Positions 37,001-52,000 of a stretch of DNA of 64,000 nt are shown piece after piece. Made by a program: the position numbers and the translations under genes. The stretch is from positions 87,074,506 to 87,138,505 of the forward strand of contig CM067369.1 of the NCBI GenBank assembly GCA_034401795.1. Direction: 5' to 3'. The notes below the pieces were generated by a model. That model saw only the letters and a program-made list of their open reading frames with translations, did not search any database and was not told the DNA's origin. The first letter of the stretch is position 1, and each line of letters starts with the position of its first letter. The stretch comes from Chaetoderma sp. LZ-2023a. Its lineage: Eukaryota > Mollusca > Caudofoveata > Chaetodermatida > Chaetodermatidae.

Positions 37001-40000
37001 ATTCCCGCTTCTGTTGAAGTGAACCAAAAGGAATCTAGAGAAGTCATTTGCATGCTCCATATAACTGATATATGTGCTTACATTACAGTGTTTGTCGCAA
37101 GGGAATGACATCAAATTATAAAACTTTTTTTTTTTCCAAAAGCAATAACACTGGCAAATAGACAGAAACTAACGAAGCAGGAACTTGACCTCTGTCCTAA
37201 TACTATTAATCTAAATTCCGAATTTGGTTCAAATCCATTCAGTCTAGGATGAGTTATGGTCTGGAAACCATCAAATTAATGAACTCTGTATATTTCAATG
37301 ACGATAACTCTGGCAAATATTCATGTAAACTACCGAAACACGAACTTGACTTCCGCTTTAAGAGTATTAATCTAAATACTGAATTGGGTTCATATCCCTT
37401 TAGTCTAACATGAGTTATTGTCCGGAAATGGCTAAATTAACGAAGTTTGAAGTTTTAATATGGTGATAACTCCGCCAAATAGTGAGAAAAACTAATAGAA
37501 CAAGAACTTGCCATCTGCCTCAGTAGTACCATAAGCTTTATTCCGAATTTGGCTCAAATCCGTTTAGACACCAAAATTATCGAACTTTGTATATTTGAAA
37601 TGTGATAACTCCTGCAAATATTGACAAAAACTAATCAAACACGATCTTGCAACTTATATAGAAGCCAGAGACCTACGTCATCCATATGTCACATGCATTC
37701 TATGCGTAAACGTGTGAGTGGATGCCGAGAGCGAATCCGGAAGCTGGATCGAAAAATAGCTTGTGATATCAAATGTCTGACAGTAAATTTGCTGCAGGAA
37801 AGTTTGCACAATTGCAGGAAAGTTTGAACAATTTTCCAAACACCTACCGGTACTTAAACTGATATTTCCAGGCCTAATTCTACACCAAGCTAAAATTTGA
37901 AACCAAGTTCTTAAAGTACATTAAATAGCGTTTCTAAAAGTATCAAAAGTTAAAAGGTGTGGCCTGAGATGATCCTATGCACTTATTTGAGAATTATTCA
38001 TTTTCCAAGCGCTAACATTTCTCACACATGTGTTTATACATCTTTATGCCTAGTGTGCACTGATTTTCTGAATCTCTCCAAATACATCACCTACAATGGT
38101 CTCGCTACACAGGGGAGTTAAAAAATAAGTTAACATGTTTCTAAAACAAAACATGCTAGTACAATTTTGAACACAATGTAAGAAACGTTCTGTTGAATAT
38201 TTTGACATTCCAATACAATTATTTTCAAAATATTCAACAGTAAGTTATTTCTGAGCTGTACTGTATCTGGTTATTGTTCTATATAGTGCAGCATCGTGCC
38301 CGCTTGATGACTTACCCAGGCGCGTGCGATTATTGCTTTGAGGGACCACGATCGATTATCTAAGAATAATTGTGATAACTTAATTAATCGGCTTGTGTAG
38401 AAATTACCCAGACATAGCAACACAAGCATATCAATGATGAAAACTGCAATGGTGTTTAGAAAAGTCCATTTGCAGGCCTAGAAAAAATTATTTTGAAAAT
38501 GTATCAATGGAATGCCTGGCTTGATTCTCGATCCAGTCATTCCAGTGATACATTTTCAAAAAACAGTCTTCTCTTGGCCTGCAAATGGACATACATTTAC
38601 TGAGCAAAACATCCATTTTCGCAACTGATCGCAATAAAAAGTAATTAAGAGATAAGATTTGAAATATTTTATGCAGTAGCAATTATTCATGATTATTCGA
38701 TTATATAATTTTGAATCATATAAATTCATGATTTAAAAAATAATCGTGATTTTCGAGTTAATCACGCAAGTCTAGACTTACCCAAGTAAAGGGTTCATGT
38801 ACCACTGTTGAGCGGGCACCTGTCTGGGTATCTGGTTTGTCCTGACAGGATGTTGATATGCCTGGAATACAGTATCAATCAACATTTCTTATTATTATAG
38901 GATTAAACACTTGTCAATAAATGTCAATATGCTAAAAAAAATGTCCATTTGCAGACCAAGAGAAGACTATTTTCACAAATTTACCACTGGAATGACTGGC
39001 TCGATAAACGAGATAAACGAGCCAGCCAGTCATTCCAATGGTAAATTTGTGAAAATAGTCTTCTCTTGGTCTGCAAATGGACATTTTCTTTTAGCATATT
39101 GACATTTTTAAAAACAAATTCAAGGGTTAAAGGGTTAATGGTCACGACTGGGGAAGAAAATTGAGATTTTTGTTGAGTAAATGTCCTTTTACAGGCCAAG
39201 CGAAGACTAAATTTGAAAATGTACCACCAGAATGACTGGCTAGTCTCTCGACAGTCATTCCAGTGATAATTTTAATCTCATCTTGGCGTGTAAATGGTTT
39301 GGACCGGCATTTCCATTCAAGGGGACCTCTACTTTTCATGATATTGACAGGCAGAATTTGGCCTGAATTAGGTTTCTATACGCAGATACGAAAAAATTGT
39401 GCTTAAGAAAATTTCGTCTATCAGATGGTGTAAAATATCATGTTTTAACTACTTTGATCTTCGTTTGCATGGAAATTGTATAACGAAAAATGTTTACAAC
39501 AGTTTTGTGAACTGAAATGGACTTTTCAGACCATGAACAGTTGTTTGAAATGGTGGCTTCTGAGAAGTTAATCTCGCTGAGTTTTGTGATGTTCATTAAT
39601 TATATTTAATATTAACCCTTTAATGACTTTGTTAAAAAACCTAAAAATAATTACTTATTGAATGTTCATTTGCAGGCCACAAGACGATTTTTGAAAATTT
39701 ACCATTGGAATGACTGGCGCTGTTACCGACTGGCGCTGTCTTCTCTTGGCCTGCAAATGGACATTCCCAAGACCACTGCAGAGGCCGGTTTTGGCCGGCT
39801 TTGTTGTGAAAGGGTTACAGATCATAATGTGGTGGTCTTTCAGGCCAGGTGAGCTAATACTACAGAGCTAAGTTACCCTGCTAACTTAGACAAAACAATT
39901 CACTTCAAAACATAGAATAATGAGTGGCAATGTCTGTGAGGCATGAACTCACCTGTTTTCTGTAACCAAAGAAATACCCAAGGAAGACCAGCGGCAATGA

Positions 40001-43000
40001 GATACCGAACCACATACAGAGCAAAGCCACCATTGTAGGGAAAGGCACCTGTGAGTGATAGAAGTAAAACAAGGTAAGCAACAGAGGAAATTGACAATGA
40101 ATAGTGAAATAAAATAAATAAATAAAATAAATAAACATTCTTATTTCTCAGATTAATCTTTATTCATATTCCAGCATATCAAGTTAGCTTCATAAGATGG
40201 CCAGTCAGAATTTTACACAGCATGAGTGTAGCCACTTAATCATCAAACCTGTCAAATGGAAAATGTCCGTTTACTGACCATGATAATAATTTAGAAAACT
40301 TACATCTGGAATGTCTGGCTTGATAATTTCTTCCGGTACTTATAGTGGTATATTTTCTACATTCTTCTCTGTCCTGCTAATGGACATTCACTAAAGTGAT
40401 TGATAATTGGTCAATTGTGAATTTTGATGGCAGTCAAATGTTTGTTTAACCATTTAACACTCAGGCTGGTATTGTAGTTGTCTTGATAAATGTCCATTTG
40501 AATACCAAGCGAAGACTATTTTAGAAAATTTATCACTGGAATGCCTGGCTCGATAACCGAGTGCTAAATTTTCAAAAAGATTTGTCTCTTGATCTGCAAT
40601 TTGACATTTTCTATGAGGATTGAAGTTTTTTTGAAAAAATTTTCGAGTTAAAGAGTTGCTGTACTTACAGCTCCTGATGAGTGTTTCCCCCAGATGAAGA
40701 AGTTTAACAGGAAACATGTACAAAACACCATGCCTGGATATAATATAGCTGTCTATTGAAAAAAGTACAAAAACAAGGCAGTGAGTAAATTACAAGCTTA
40801 TTTGGAATATCCTCCTATATTATGCCCTGTACAGACCACCTGTCTTTAGAACATTGGTTCGGTCTTCTGATAATTGGTTGCTCAGCACTTACAGACCAAA
40901 AACCGCAACTTCTTCATGACGCAATGAATATTCTGTTAAATATTTTAAAACTAATTTGACTGGCATCTCTCAGTCAAATTAGTTTTCCTGTATGACACAG
41001 GCATGAAAATAGACTCCCAAGAAAGTTTGAAAATATTCTGAAAAGGTTTGAAATTACATACCCCTACCAGAAACATAGTTGTTTTGAGTTTTTCAGGCAA
41101 AACTGATGGCATTTCATTTTTCAGATTTTCGAGTAAAAGGTCCGAAATCAGATAATAGTCAGGTTTTCATGCCTGATGATAGCATTGAAAATGCGATATG
41201 GGGGAATTGATCGGTAAAACAGTTAAGGAAATTATGAAAGAAACAAGTTGTAAAGACTCGGTTGATGAAAGCTGGTTCAACAATAACAAGTTAGAACAAA
41301 GATCTAATTTTTCTCTATTTAAATCAGGAATGTTCTCCCCAGGACAGCGGACCAGGCAATCTTCATTATGGCTTGATCAACTTGTCCGAGTATCACTAAG
41401 CAATGATTTACTCTGATGCAGGGTTGCCAGACAGCATCAGGATTGAGGAAGAAACACAGTACTGTATGTATTACAGGTGCAAATAAAACATCTTTGTATT
41501 GTCCGATATTGAATAGATTAGAACATGTCTGATTTTTCTTGCTCATCCGAGTTTGTGCCTATTAGAAAAGGCACAGGCACAATATTTTTAACAGTGTGTC
41601 ATAAGCTTACAGTAATAACCTTGATTAACGCCATTTCACATTTGAATTTGTTCAAGAAAATTTAAATGTTCTCATAGAAAATGTCCATTTGCAGTCCAAG
41701 AGAAGACTATTTTTGAGAATTTCGCACTGGAATGGCTGGCTCGGTTATCGAGCCAGTTATTCCAGTGAGAAATTTTCAAAAATAGTCTTCTCTTAGTCTG
41801 CAAATACACATTTCTAAAGACCACTGCATAAAGCATTTCTGGCTGCTATGAGGGTTAAAGGGTTAACAAATGGAAGTGAATAGAGGGCAACCGTGGCTAT
41901 GACATTTTGCTTACTATAATAGTAAATAACTGTTAATAACATCTTTAATATCCTATGAAAATGCACTAAGAAAGGTTATATTTAACCCTCTTAATAGTCA
42001 GATTTGGTCAAGAAAATGTAACTATTTTCTTAAGGTATGGCCATTTACAGGCCAAGAGAAAACAGTGGTAAATTTTCAAAATTTGTATTTTCTTGACCTC
42101 CAAATCCGCATGACCATAGCAGAGGACGGTTTTGACCGGTATGACCATTAAAGGGTTAAGTACAACATAAGCACTGATATAATTTCTAATCTTCTAAATA
42201 CATTTAAATTAGTTGGGAGTGGGGAGGAGTATTTCATACAGAACTGTACCTGGAGAGCTGCTCTCTTCCATTGCAATCCTTTTATAGTTTTATACAGACG
42301 AGCAGAGAAGTAGCCAGCCACCAAGCTAGAGAAGAAAGCATTATTGATACAGTCATTAATTCATTATATCTTATAATTTTAATAATATTAATAAAAATAA
42401 ATACTCACAACAATTGGGCAATGATGTAGACTCGGCAGGTGATGTCTGAAATGTGGTTTGTACTCGGCAAGTCAGTGTGACAGTTGTGAATGATGACATG
42501 ACAAATACACGGTCGGTGGTGTGCCAACCCAATGGAGGAATCTAATATGGCACTCAACTATCCGACGTCATAATCAAAGAAGAGCAATCAGAGAATGCAG
42601 ATTTGCGACATTGTTAAAGGTTTTCAGATTTTCTGGATCTTCCGGATCTTTTTTCAGATATGTTCATAAAAGACCTAAAGTTGCTGACTCAAGAGTATAT
42701 GGTCACACCATTTCCTATGTTAAGATTTGACCTAAATCAAACCAGTAGTTTCCGAGATATCCACAGATCCATAGTTTGATCTGATCAAGATCCAGGGTCT
42801 TTTCGCCTGATTGCGGCCAAAAGGCAACACAAAACTGATGATACACCCAATGCTAAGAAAAGTGCATCCACCCTAAGGGTTTACTGATACAAACGTGCTC
42901 TCACAAATATACTGATACAAACGTGCTCTTACAAATAATGTCATGTAACAGAAAAATAACAATAAGCTGCTGCAATGATTGATGACTCAAAACATCTGAA

Positions 43001-46000
43001 AACCTATATAACATACAACTAAACTATGGCAAGAAGAAACTCCCTGCCTATGTGACAGACAGTCCTATAGGTATATGTACTTGCAACTAAAGGGAGACCA
43101 CTCCAGATGGTCCAAATACAATCTTACACGCATGTTAAGGGATATAATTCCAGAAAAATGTCGAAGCCTTAAAATGGAGTTACCTCCCTTACTTCCAGCA
43201 ACAATTAGGTGAGAGGTAGGATGGTGGCCATCCGATTGTCGCGACAGGAACAATGGAAAGCTGCTGACAATGCATTGTATTGTACTACATATATGCGTCC
43301 AATTATCATATAGTGTGCATTAATACATTGTGTCTGACTCATCTACCCAAATTGGAAAGTTTGTAGTGAATGGTTATTTGACCCATAAACCCATTTTATG
43401 CAATTTGCACGACTGACGCAAAAACATTTAAACATTAGGCACATCTTTGGGTGGTGTACAATGATCTTACCAAGTTTCATCCAATTCCATCTGTAACTGT
43501 AGGAGTTGCAGCGACAAGACTTTTGGGGCATACGGACGGACTACGGGACAAAAGCATAATATCCCCGCTACGCGTAACAGGGGTTATAATAACGTGCATG
43601 TACAGTCACGAAGATCTAAAAGTCTGTTATAAAGGTGTACGAACTGTATGTCTTTGATGAATATACAACAAACATTCTGTCTAAGATTTTGAAACTAATT
43701 TAAGCTGTATACATACGTTGAAATTTATATTCTGGGTATTTAGGTTTCAGTTTCAAACAAAAGTGGATGGAGCAACGACTAAAAATCTTATTTTTAGTTT
43801 CCTGTGAAGAATTTCATTTATTTTCTGATGCAAGTTCATTGGGAGATTTAATTGACTCAATTCGTCCAAATGGGCTCACATACCCTTTAGAAACTGTTTG
43901 CTTTAGAGTTTCTGTTTCAAGTTAAAAGAAAAAACTTGAAGTTTTGTTCTTTAAATTCAATTTTATAATGTCATATTTCAGTAGTTAAAAAAAAAATTTA
44001 CCTACCTACCTACCCTGCTCCAACCATCAGGGTTGGGAGAGGACAACCAAAAAATCTTTTACGGATGGCCTAGTCTTGTGATAGAACCGAAAATAAATTT
44101 AATGTAAGGCTTTACCAATTTATTTTTTGCTTTTCCTCCTAACTTAGTTTTTCCATACCCAAATCCTTATCATTCAGAATTTTCTGTAACTCTTTGTTCT
44201 CTCTAGGTTTGTTAACCCTTTAATGGTCAAGCCGCTCAAAATGGCTTTGCAATGGTCATCAGAAAAGTCCATTTGCTGGCCAAGAGAACCCTATTTTTGA
44301 AAATTTACCACTGGAATGGCTGGCTCTTTAACGAGCCAGCCATTCCAATGGTAAAGTTTCAAAAATAGGCTTCTCTTGTCCTGCAAATGGACACTTACTG
44401 AGAAAACGCTTGATCAATCTTGCCAATTAACATGATGAAAGGAATAATACTGTAATAGCTTAAAACTTCTGAGCTTGAAATTGTGCAATTTTTTCTCCCA
44501 TCCCCGATCTTGTATCTTGGGTGGGAATATTTGTAAAACAAAAAATTAAATTGGTCTGGCGTAATACTGCAAAAAAGAGTTGTATCTTACCCCATGAATA
44601 TGAAGAGGAATAGACTGACAGAGACCAAAGAGCCTCTAGATGATGGTGATAACATACCCAGCATGGCGACAACTGCAACATAGAGAACACAATATCAACA
44701 TTCATTAAAGTTCCTCTGTCTTATCAAGACAATACAATCATGATTCAAGCAAAACACTAACAGTTCCATCATGCTCAAGTGCATAATATGTACATGTAAG
44801 TTACTTAAACATTAATCACTAAATTTGTTCATGAAAACTACAATTTTCTCCGAAATTTCTCAATTTGCAGACCAACAGAATAGAATTGTTATAAAAATAT
44901 CTAGCCTTTCACTTCTACCCACAAGAAATAAAGAAAATGAATAGAACTACGGTACTCTTACTATGCACTATCGAGATAACTCCGCTCAGCTCGGAGGCCA
45001 GCAGTACAATGACCAGCATTAGCATTACCTAAATGGAATGGTTTTAGACCAAGCATTGGGCAAAAGCGAGACCAATAGAATCCCACATAATATTGCCAGC
45101 AAATATCAGAGTAAAATCACGGCTCAGAAGATGATCGTCAATGAATTTTTCTAAATGTTTTCTAAACTTAATGCTTCAGGATAACTTTACCCCTTTCACA
45201 ACGAAGCCGGCCAAAACCGGCCTCTGCAAGTGGTCTTGGAGAATGTCCATTTGCTGGCCAAGCGATTACTTTTGAAAATTTACCACTGCAATAACTGGCT
45301 CGGTAACTGAGCCAGCCTTTCATTTTAGTAAATTTTCAAAAATAGTCGTCTCTTGGCCTGCAAATGTACATTCAACAAGGAAATATTCTAATGTTCTTGA
45401 CAAAATAAAATTTGTCATTAAAGGGTTCAGCTGTGGTGTTTATGGTTTAGTAGTAATGATGTAAACTGAATCGTAAATGTGGCTGCATGCATAGTGTGCG
45501 TGTATTACTTAGATCTCCAAATGGAGGTTATTTCCACAAGGCTAACTACAAATTCATGTGATTTATGACAATGTAGTTTTCTTTGAGACCAATGATGAAA
45601 ACTGATTGCAGCACAATGATTAACAACACTTCAACCATCAAATCTGTTTAAGAAAATGTCCATCTGCAGACCAAGACAACACAAGACTATATTTGAATAT
45701 TTACCACTGGAATGAATGGCACGGTTATCAAGCAAGTCATTCGAGTGGTAAATTTTCAATAATAGTCCTCTCCGGGTCTTGCCAAACGGACACTTCTCAA
45801 GACCATTGCAGAAGCCATCTTAGCTAGCCTGAGTGTTAACAGGTTACACTGTATAATGATAGATGGAGGGATGAACTACTAATTTATCACTATCAGTATC
45901 CATTGTTTACCTCCAGATTGCTGACATCGGTTTTAATAATTGTTGCTGGTTAACCCGTCAACAGGTTTAACACTCAAATTTGTTAAAAATATTAAATTTT

Positions 46001-49000
46001 CCCATAAAAAATATCCATTTGCAGGCAGAGTATTATTTTTGAAAATTTACCACTGGAATGACTGGCTCGGTTATCGAGCCCGTCATTTCAGTGATAAATT
46101 TTCAAAAATTGTCTTCTCTTGGTCTGCAAATGGACATTTGTCAAGACCACTGCAGAAGATGTTTTTGGCCGATGAGTGTTAAAGGGTTAAGAAGCAGTTT
46201 TCAAAATGTATACCAGTCAGCTGCTTGACCAGTCCTACTAACAACTCTTGTAATGATTTTAATTTCAGGTACAGTGCCATAAAATTTAAGACAGGTATGT
46301 AGCCAATACAGGTGAGCATGACAGCAGGTCTGATTTCCATTTTTAACGTTATTAAAGAAGCCTCACCAATCGTGATAAGAGCCATACAGAAGATCTGTAA
46401 GCCAGCACCGAGGAATGACACGAGTAAGCGACCATGTCTGGGTGGACGGAAAACATCGCCATGCACAAGCTTCCAACCAGATTCTTCAAGCGTATCCTCC
46501 TATTGGCAGAGTAAAATAGAAATAGACCGGTACACATATACTCATTGACCCTTTAACCATCAAATTCGTCCAAAATTTTCTCATAGAAATTGTTGACCAA
46601 GACAGTCATTCAAGTGGTAAATTTTTTAAAAACATGTTATAGTGTTATATGCACTAAAATTTGCTGTTGCAGGTGCCAACAGGTATCAGGCACACAAAAT
46701 GGTGACACAACATCGACTTGATAAGTTTTTGCAATCAAATCTCAAAGAGCGTAAGCTAGGACCAGGAAAGACGAGAAAGAATCTAAAACAAAGCTCAGGA
46801 CGGTCACAGTGGACAAGACACAGTGGAGAAGTTTGTAGAAAAACTAATTATAGCTCAAAGAAGTTTTACATTCTTCAGCTGCAGAACAGTCCCACCACCA
46901 CCACCACCACTATCTAGTATTATAGTGGGAGGGGAGCATAAAATGATATGGATGAATTTCCATATCAAAGCAAGTATAATACAAAGAATTGGTAAATAAT
47001 AATTAAAAACAAAAATGTGAACTAGATATTAATAGAACAGGCCTGTGACGCTCACCTGGACCATTAGCATTTGAAACATTTGCATTTAAAGATACATGTT
47101 TCTTTACAGTAAACAAGGTGGCGACTGGAAAAATTGTCCAATTAAAATTCTGAATGGAAGTTCTTGAGCCTACCATTATAGTTATTCCAAACAAATTTGG
47201 TGGAAATCCATGAAGCGGTTAAGGATGATGTGTTTTGACAATTTCCAGGTAAATTTTTCAAAAAATATTTTCACACAAAAAACCCCGAATCAATCAAAAT
47301 TCTGAATAGAAGATCTAGAGCCTACCAACATAGACTGTATCTGGTCAAATTTGGTTGAAATATGTCAAGCAGCCAAGGAAAATTAACATTTTGAACATTT
47401 CCAGTTGATTTTTCATAAAATCTAAGATTTTCGCCCAAAAACGTGATCAATCAAAATTCTGAAAAGAAGATATAAACCCTAGCACCATAGAATCGATCAA
47501 GTCAAATTTGGTTGAAATATGTCAAGCAGCTAAGGGGGAGTAAGTAGCATTTTTACCATTTCCTGCAGATTTTTCATAAAATCTAAGATTTTCACCCAAA
47601 CAATTGATCAAACAAAATTCTGAGAAAAAAAAGACTGGAGGGTACTAGCTTAGAATCATTCCACCCAAATTTGATTGAAATTGGTCAAAACGTTAACACG
47701 ACACGATTAGACGGATGGACCAGCCGCCATGGCATAAGCTCACTTGGCCTTTCAGGCCAAGTGAGCTAAAAACTACAAACTTAACAAAGTTTAGTAGACT
47801 TTCTTATGGTATTTGAGACTCACAATATCCTCTTTCTCATTGTAGTGAGCGATATCCCGTCTCAGTGTACGGACAATTATCATTGTCAAAACACCTGTAA
47901 ATAAAACAGTCATTTAAATACATATTTTGAAGTCCTATATCATGAATTGGATGAACACATTTTAGCTATGCCCCACACATCTCTAGCTAAGCTCCATCTA
48001 CACGTTGCGAGCGTTGAGATCGATTTATATACTTTGAATCCAGAATTCCCAGAATTCTGATTTCACGGTAGCGATACAGGTAACCCACTGAATATTTTGC
48101 AACTAATTTGACTGGGTGCTGTTGCTGCCTATGGCACCAATAACAGCATACAGTCAAATTAGTTGAAAATTATTTAACAGAATGGTTATAATATTAAATA
48201 GTAAAGACATACAATTCGTACACATAACATATGAGATGTTTAAAAGTTCATGATGGACTTAGCTACGTTATTTATTACACATTTTGATTGTGATGTCAGC
48301 CTACATGTGACATAATTCATTATGGCGTTATATATCTGAGTGACAGATTAGATTCATCCATTAGCATCAGACGTACATGTATCTAGAATGGAATGGGTTA
48401 TTTATTGTATGGAGACACGATCACTCTTCAACTAAATATGAACAAAGTGTTCTCATATAGGGAATGGTCATCCCCTCCCATAAACCTACCAACACTCTCA
48501 ACCTCAATCTTTGTTAACACACACTAAGGTATATTTACTATTCCTTTAAATCAACAACGTAACAATTTTATCAAGTCAGGGGAAACAATTCTTTCAACTG
48601 GAGCCTCCTACTTTACTCAAATTACCTCCCTTTAATTAGAAATATTCACACCAACCATAATTGTGAATACATTTAGTTCATAAATTCCACATAATCCATG
48701 GACACATTTTTTGCTCAGATTTGTTTACTTTGCAGCAGCATGCTCATCTATTTTAAACAATGATAGGTGACATTCACAAGCATTCTGTTGCGGTACATCA
48801 TGTCCCGTACCTGGTGATATATATATATATCTTTAGAGATTGAGTGAAAAACTCCATTAAAAATTGACAGAAGCAGCCGAAACTCGAACTTGATCTGTAA
48901 CTTTTATAACAAAGCAATAAACCAAGTTCAGTTTTAAATACAGGAGAACGAAAGTCTTGAAAGCTGATATGTTTGTATTTCATAGGTCGAAAGGGGACAT

Positions 49001-52000
49001 AATTCCATAAAAAATTGACGCAATGCCTGAAACTCAAACTTGATTTGTAATTTCCCATAACAAAGCAACGTACCAATTCTCAGTTGAATATCTTGACACG
49101 CTGCGAAAAAAAATGTGGAAAACTAATATTTTTTGTATTTTATAAGTCGAAAGGGGGAATAACTCAATGGAAAATTGATGAAAATGTCTAAAACTCAAAC
49201 CGGCTCTTTCACTCCCTATAGCAGCCTACCAATTCTCATTTGAATCCATTGAAGGAGTGCGGAAAAAGGATATTTTTAGTATTTGGTAAGTCGAAAGGGA
49301 TGTAACTCCATCAAAATTGATGCAACCCGAAACTCGAAATTGCTCTATAATTTCTCATAGCAAAGCAATGTACCAATTCTCAGTTGAATATCTTGAAAGA
49401 CTGCGGGAAAATAGTGGGGAAAACTAATATTTTTTGTAATTCATAAGTCGAATTTGGGGCATTTAACCCCATGGGAAAGTTATGAAAATGTCTGAAACTT
49501 GAACTTGCTCTGTAACTCCCTATAATAAAGCAACCTACCAATTCTCATTTGAATCCCTTGATGGAGTGTGAAAAAAAGTGGAAACAGATATTTTTCGTAT
49601 TTCATGTCAAAAGGGGATGTAACTCCATCAAAAATCGACCCAAATTTCTGAAACTCGAACTTAGTCTGTAAATTCTCATAACAAAATAATGTAGCGATTT
49701 TCAGTTGAATATCTTAAAAGACCGCGAAAAATGTGCGGAAACTTATATTTTTTGAAAGGGGGAATAACTCCATGAAAAATTTCTGAAAATGTCTGAAACT
49801 TGAACTTGCTCTGTAACACCTTGTCCTAAAGTAATGTACCAATTTTCCCTTATATAGCTGGAAGGAATGCGAAAAAAGTGCGGACAACTGATATTTTTCG
49901 TATTTCTTAAGACAAAAAAAGGGGGGGGGGGGGGCGCAGCATAACTCCATTAAAAATTGACGCATACACGTGAAACTAGAACTTGGTCAGTAACGTCTCA
50001 TAACAAAGCCATGTACCAATTCTTACTTGAATACCTTGAAGGACTGTGAAAAGCGCGGGAAAACCAACCGCGACAGACGGACGGACAGAGTGCAAACCTA
50101 TAGGGCACTAATAATAGAACTATCCTCATGTACAATTTCATTTTTAAGCAACAAAACAGGAATTAAGCATTGTACTAATCTACTGTAGTTTCATTTCCTT
50201 ACGGAAATATAACGCGTCTGACATGTTATAAATGTGACATTGGCATCTTTGTCAGAAATGTCATAAGATGATAGATTGATAGATAGATTTATATTGCAAT
50301 GAATTCCACACTATTGCATGCTCTAAGCACTATACCTCTCATCCCATGTTCATTTGACATTCTAAGGCTGTGTTCTCACTGATGTATTGCTTTCTTCCTG
50401 ATTAACTCTCTAGTGAGAACATAATCTAGACCTAGCAGCCACATTCAGTCACACAGAGAGCAATGCCATCACAGGTACCCATTTACAGTTAGCTTGACTG
50501 GAGCAACTAGAGTTAACTAGCTTGCTCAAGGACACAACGCGGCGGACCAGTGGGGAAGTAAAGTAGGGATGTGCTCACAAGACATAAGCGGCTCATGATA
50601 TCATTTGCTACAACACCTTCCACTCAAATTACTTTCAAAATACTCAACAGAATATTTATTAGATCGTAGCAGATTTTGGTGTTTTGGCATTTCGGGTACA
50701 ACGGGTTTGTCCCAGTTTACTATACATCTACATCCTCTGATTGGCTGAGGGAGTGGAAGGAAAAGAAGAAATTAGTGTTATCACAAATGGAAGGTCGGAA
50801 ACTAAGTAAGGGAGATAACTGTTTAGCATCAAAATCCTAAAGGTAATTATCTCCCTTGCATAGCTCCTAAACTATCTATGATGAGAATTTATCTTCTCTT
50901 ATTTTGAAGGTAGGACTGGGTTCTCTACAATGTTATGCAGGAAGAGGAACAAAGAGCACAGATGCAATAAGTGTGATAAATGGTAATTAACATAAGCTAC
51001 TAATTGACAATAGATGGATCCATTTTTAGCTATCACATGGCCTGCCGAATTCTAGCTAAGGATTTGAAACTTTTGAAAATTGAATTCCCGGAATCTAAGT
51101 TTCAAGGTAATTAAACAGGTAGCAGCCAAGTTGATGAATACAACAGACGGGGAGGGGAGTTCAATCAGTTTCAAAATAAATTACATATTTGGTAAAAACC
51201 TTGCAGATCAAGATTAAAGCAGTTGAGAAACCTTATCCTGGAATGGAGCATCCCAATCTGTCAATCAAGTATCTGACGCCATAATCAATTACATACACTA
51301 GTTAGACTTTTTGATTTTCATCATAGAGCTATATGTCATTTTCATTGTAACGTCAGCAAACTAGTGAAGTAATTGATTATGATGTCAGATACTTGAGTGA
51401 CGGATCAGCTCCCTCCACAACAGTCTAAGTTTTCTCAACTATTCTCTTCTTGATCTGCAAGTGGTCTGTTCCCAAAATCACTGCACAGCCAAGTTTGGCC
51501 AGTTTGACGATCCAGAATTATTTTTTAACAGCCCCACCACTTGGAGCACACATATCAATGAACTTCAAATTAATTTAGTAAACAAGCATAAATGTGGATG
51601 GAATATTGCAATGACAGGATATAATTATACATAATCCCCACCTGCTAGAAATAGTACAACCACAACAGAGTTAACAATTGAGAACCAATGAATCTGCACA
51701 TCCGTCATCGTGAGATACGTGTCCCAACGTGATGTCCATAACAGGTCACTCTGGATATATTGCACATCGTACGTGAAGTACACTTTGTTAGCACCTGTGA
51801 TAAAGGAAGGCTGTGGATTACTATGAATTATGAGTTACAGTTATGTAGTAGCAATTATGTAATATTACGGCCATCAAAGTATTACCCTTTAACACTCATA
51901 TCAGCCAAAAATTACTTCTGAAGTGGTCCTGAAAAGTCAATTTGCAGACCAAGAGGATATTTATGAAAATTTTTCACTGCAATGACTGGCTCCAGGGGTA

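Noticed and set aside
38981..39199. Short ORFs with the motif KIYHWND and similar
   Set aside because: They recur in many places because the family-H palindrome encodes the same short peptide in several frames; not genes.
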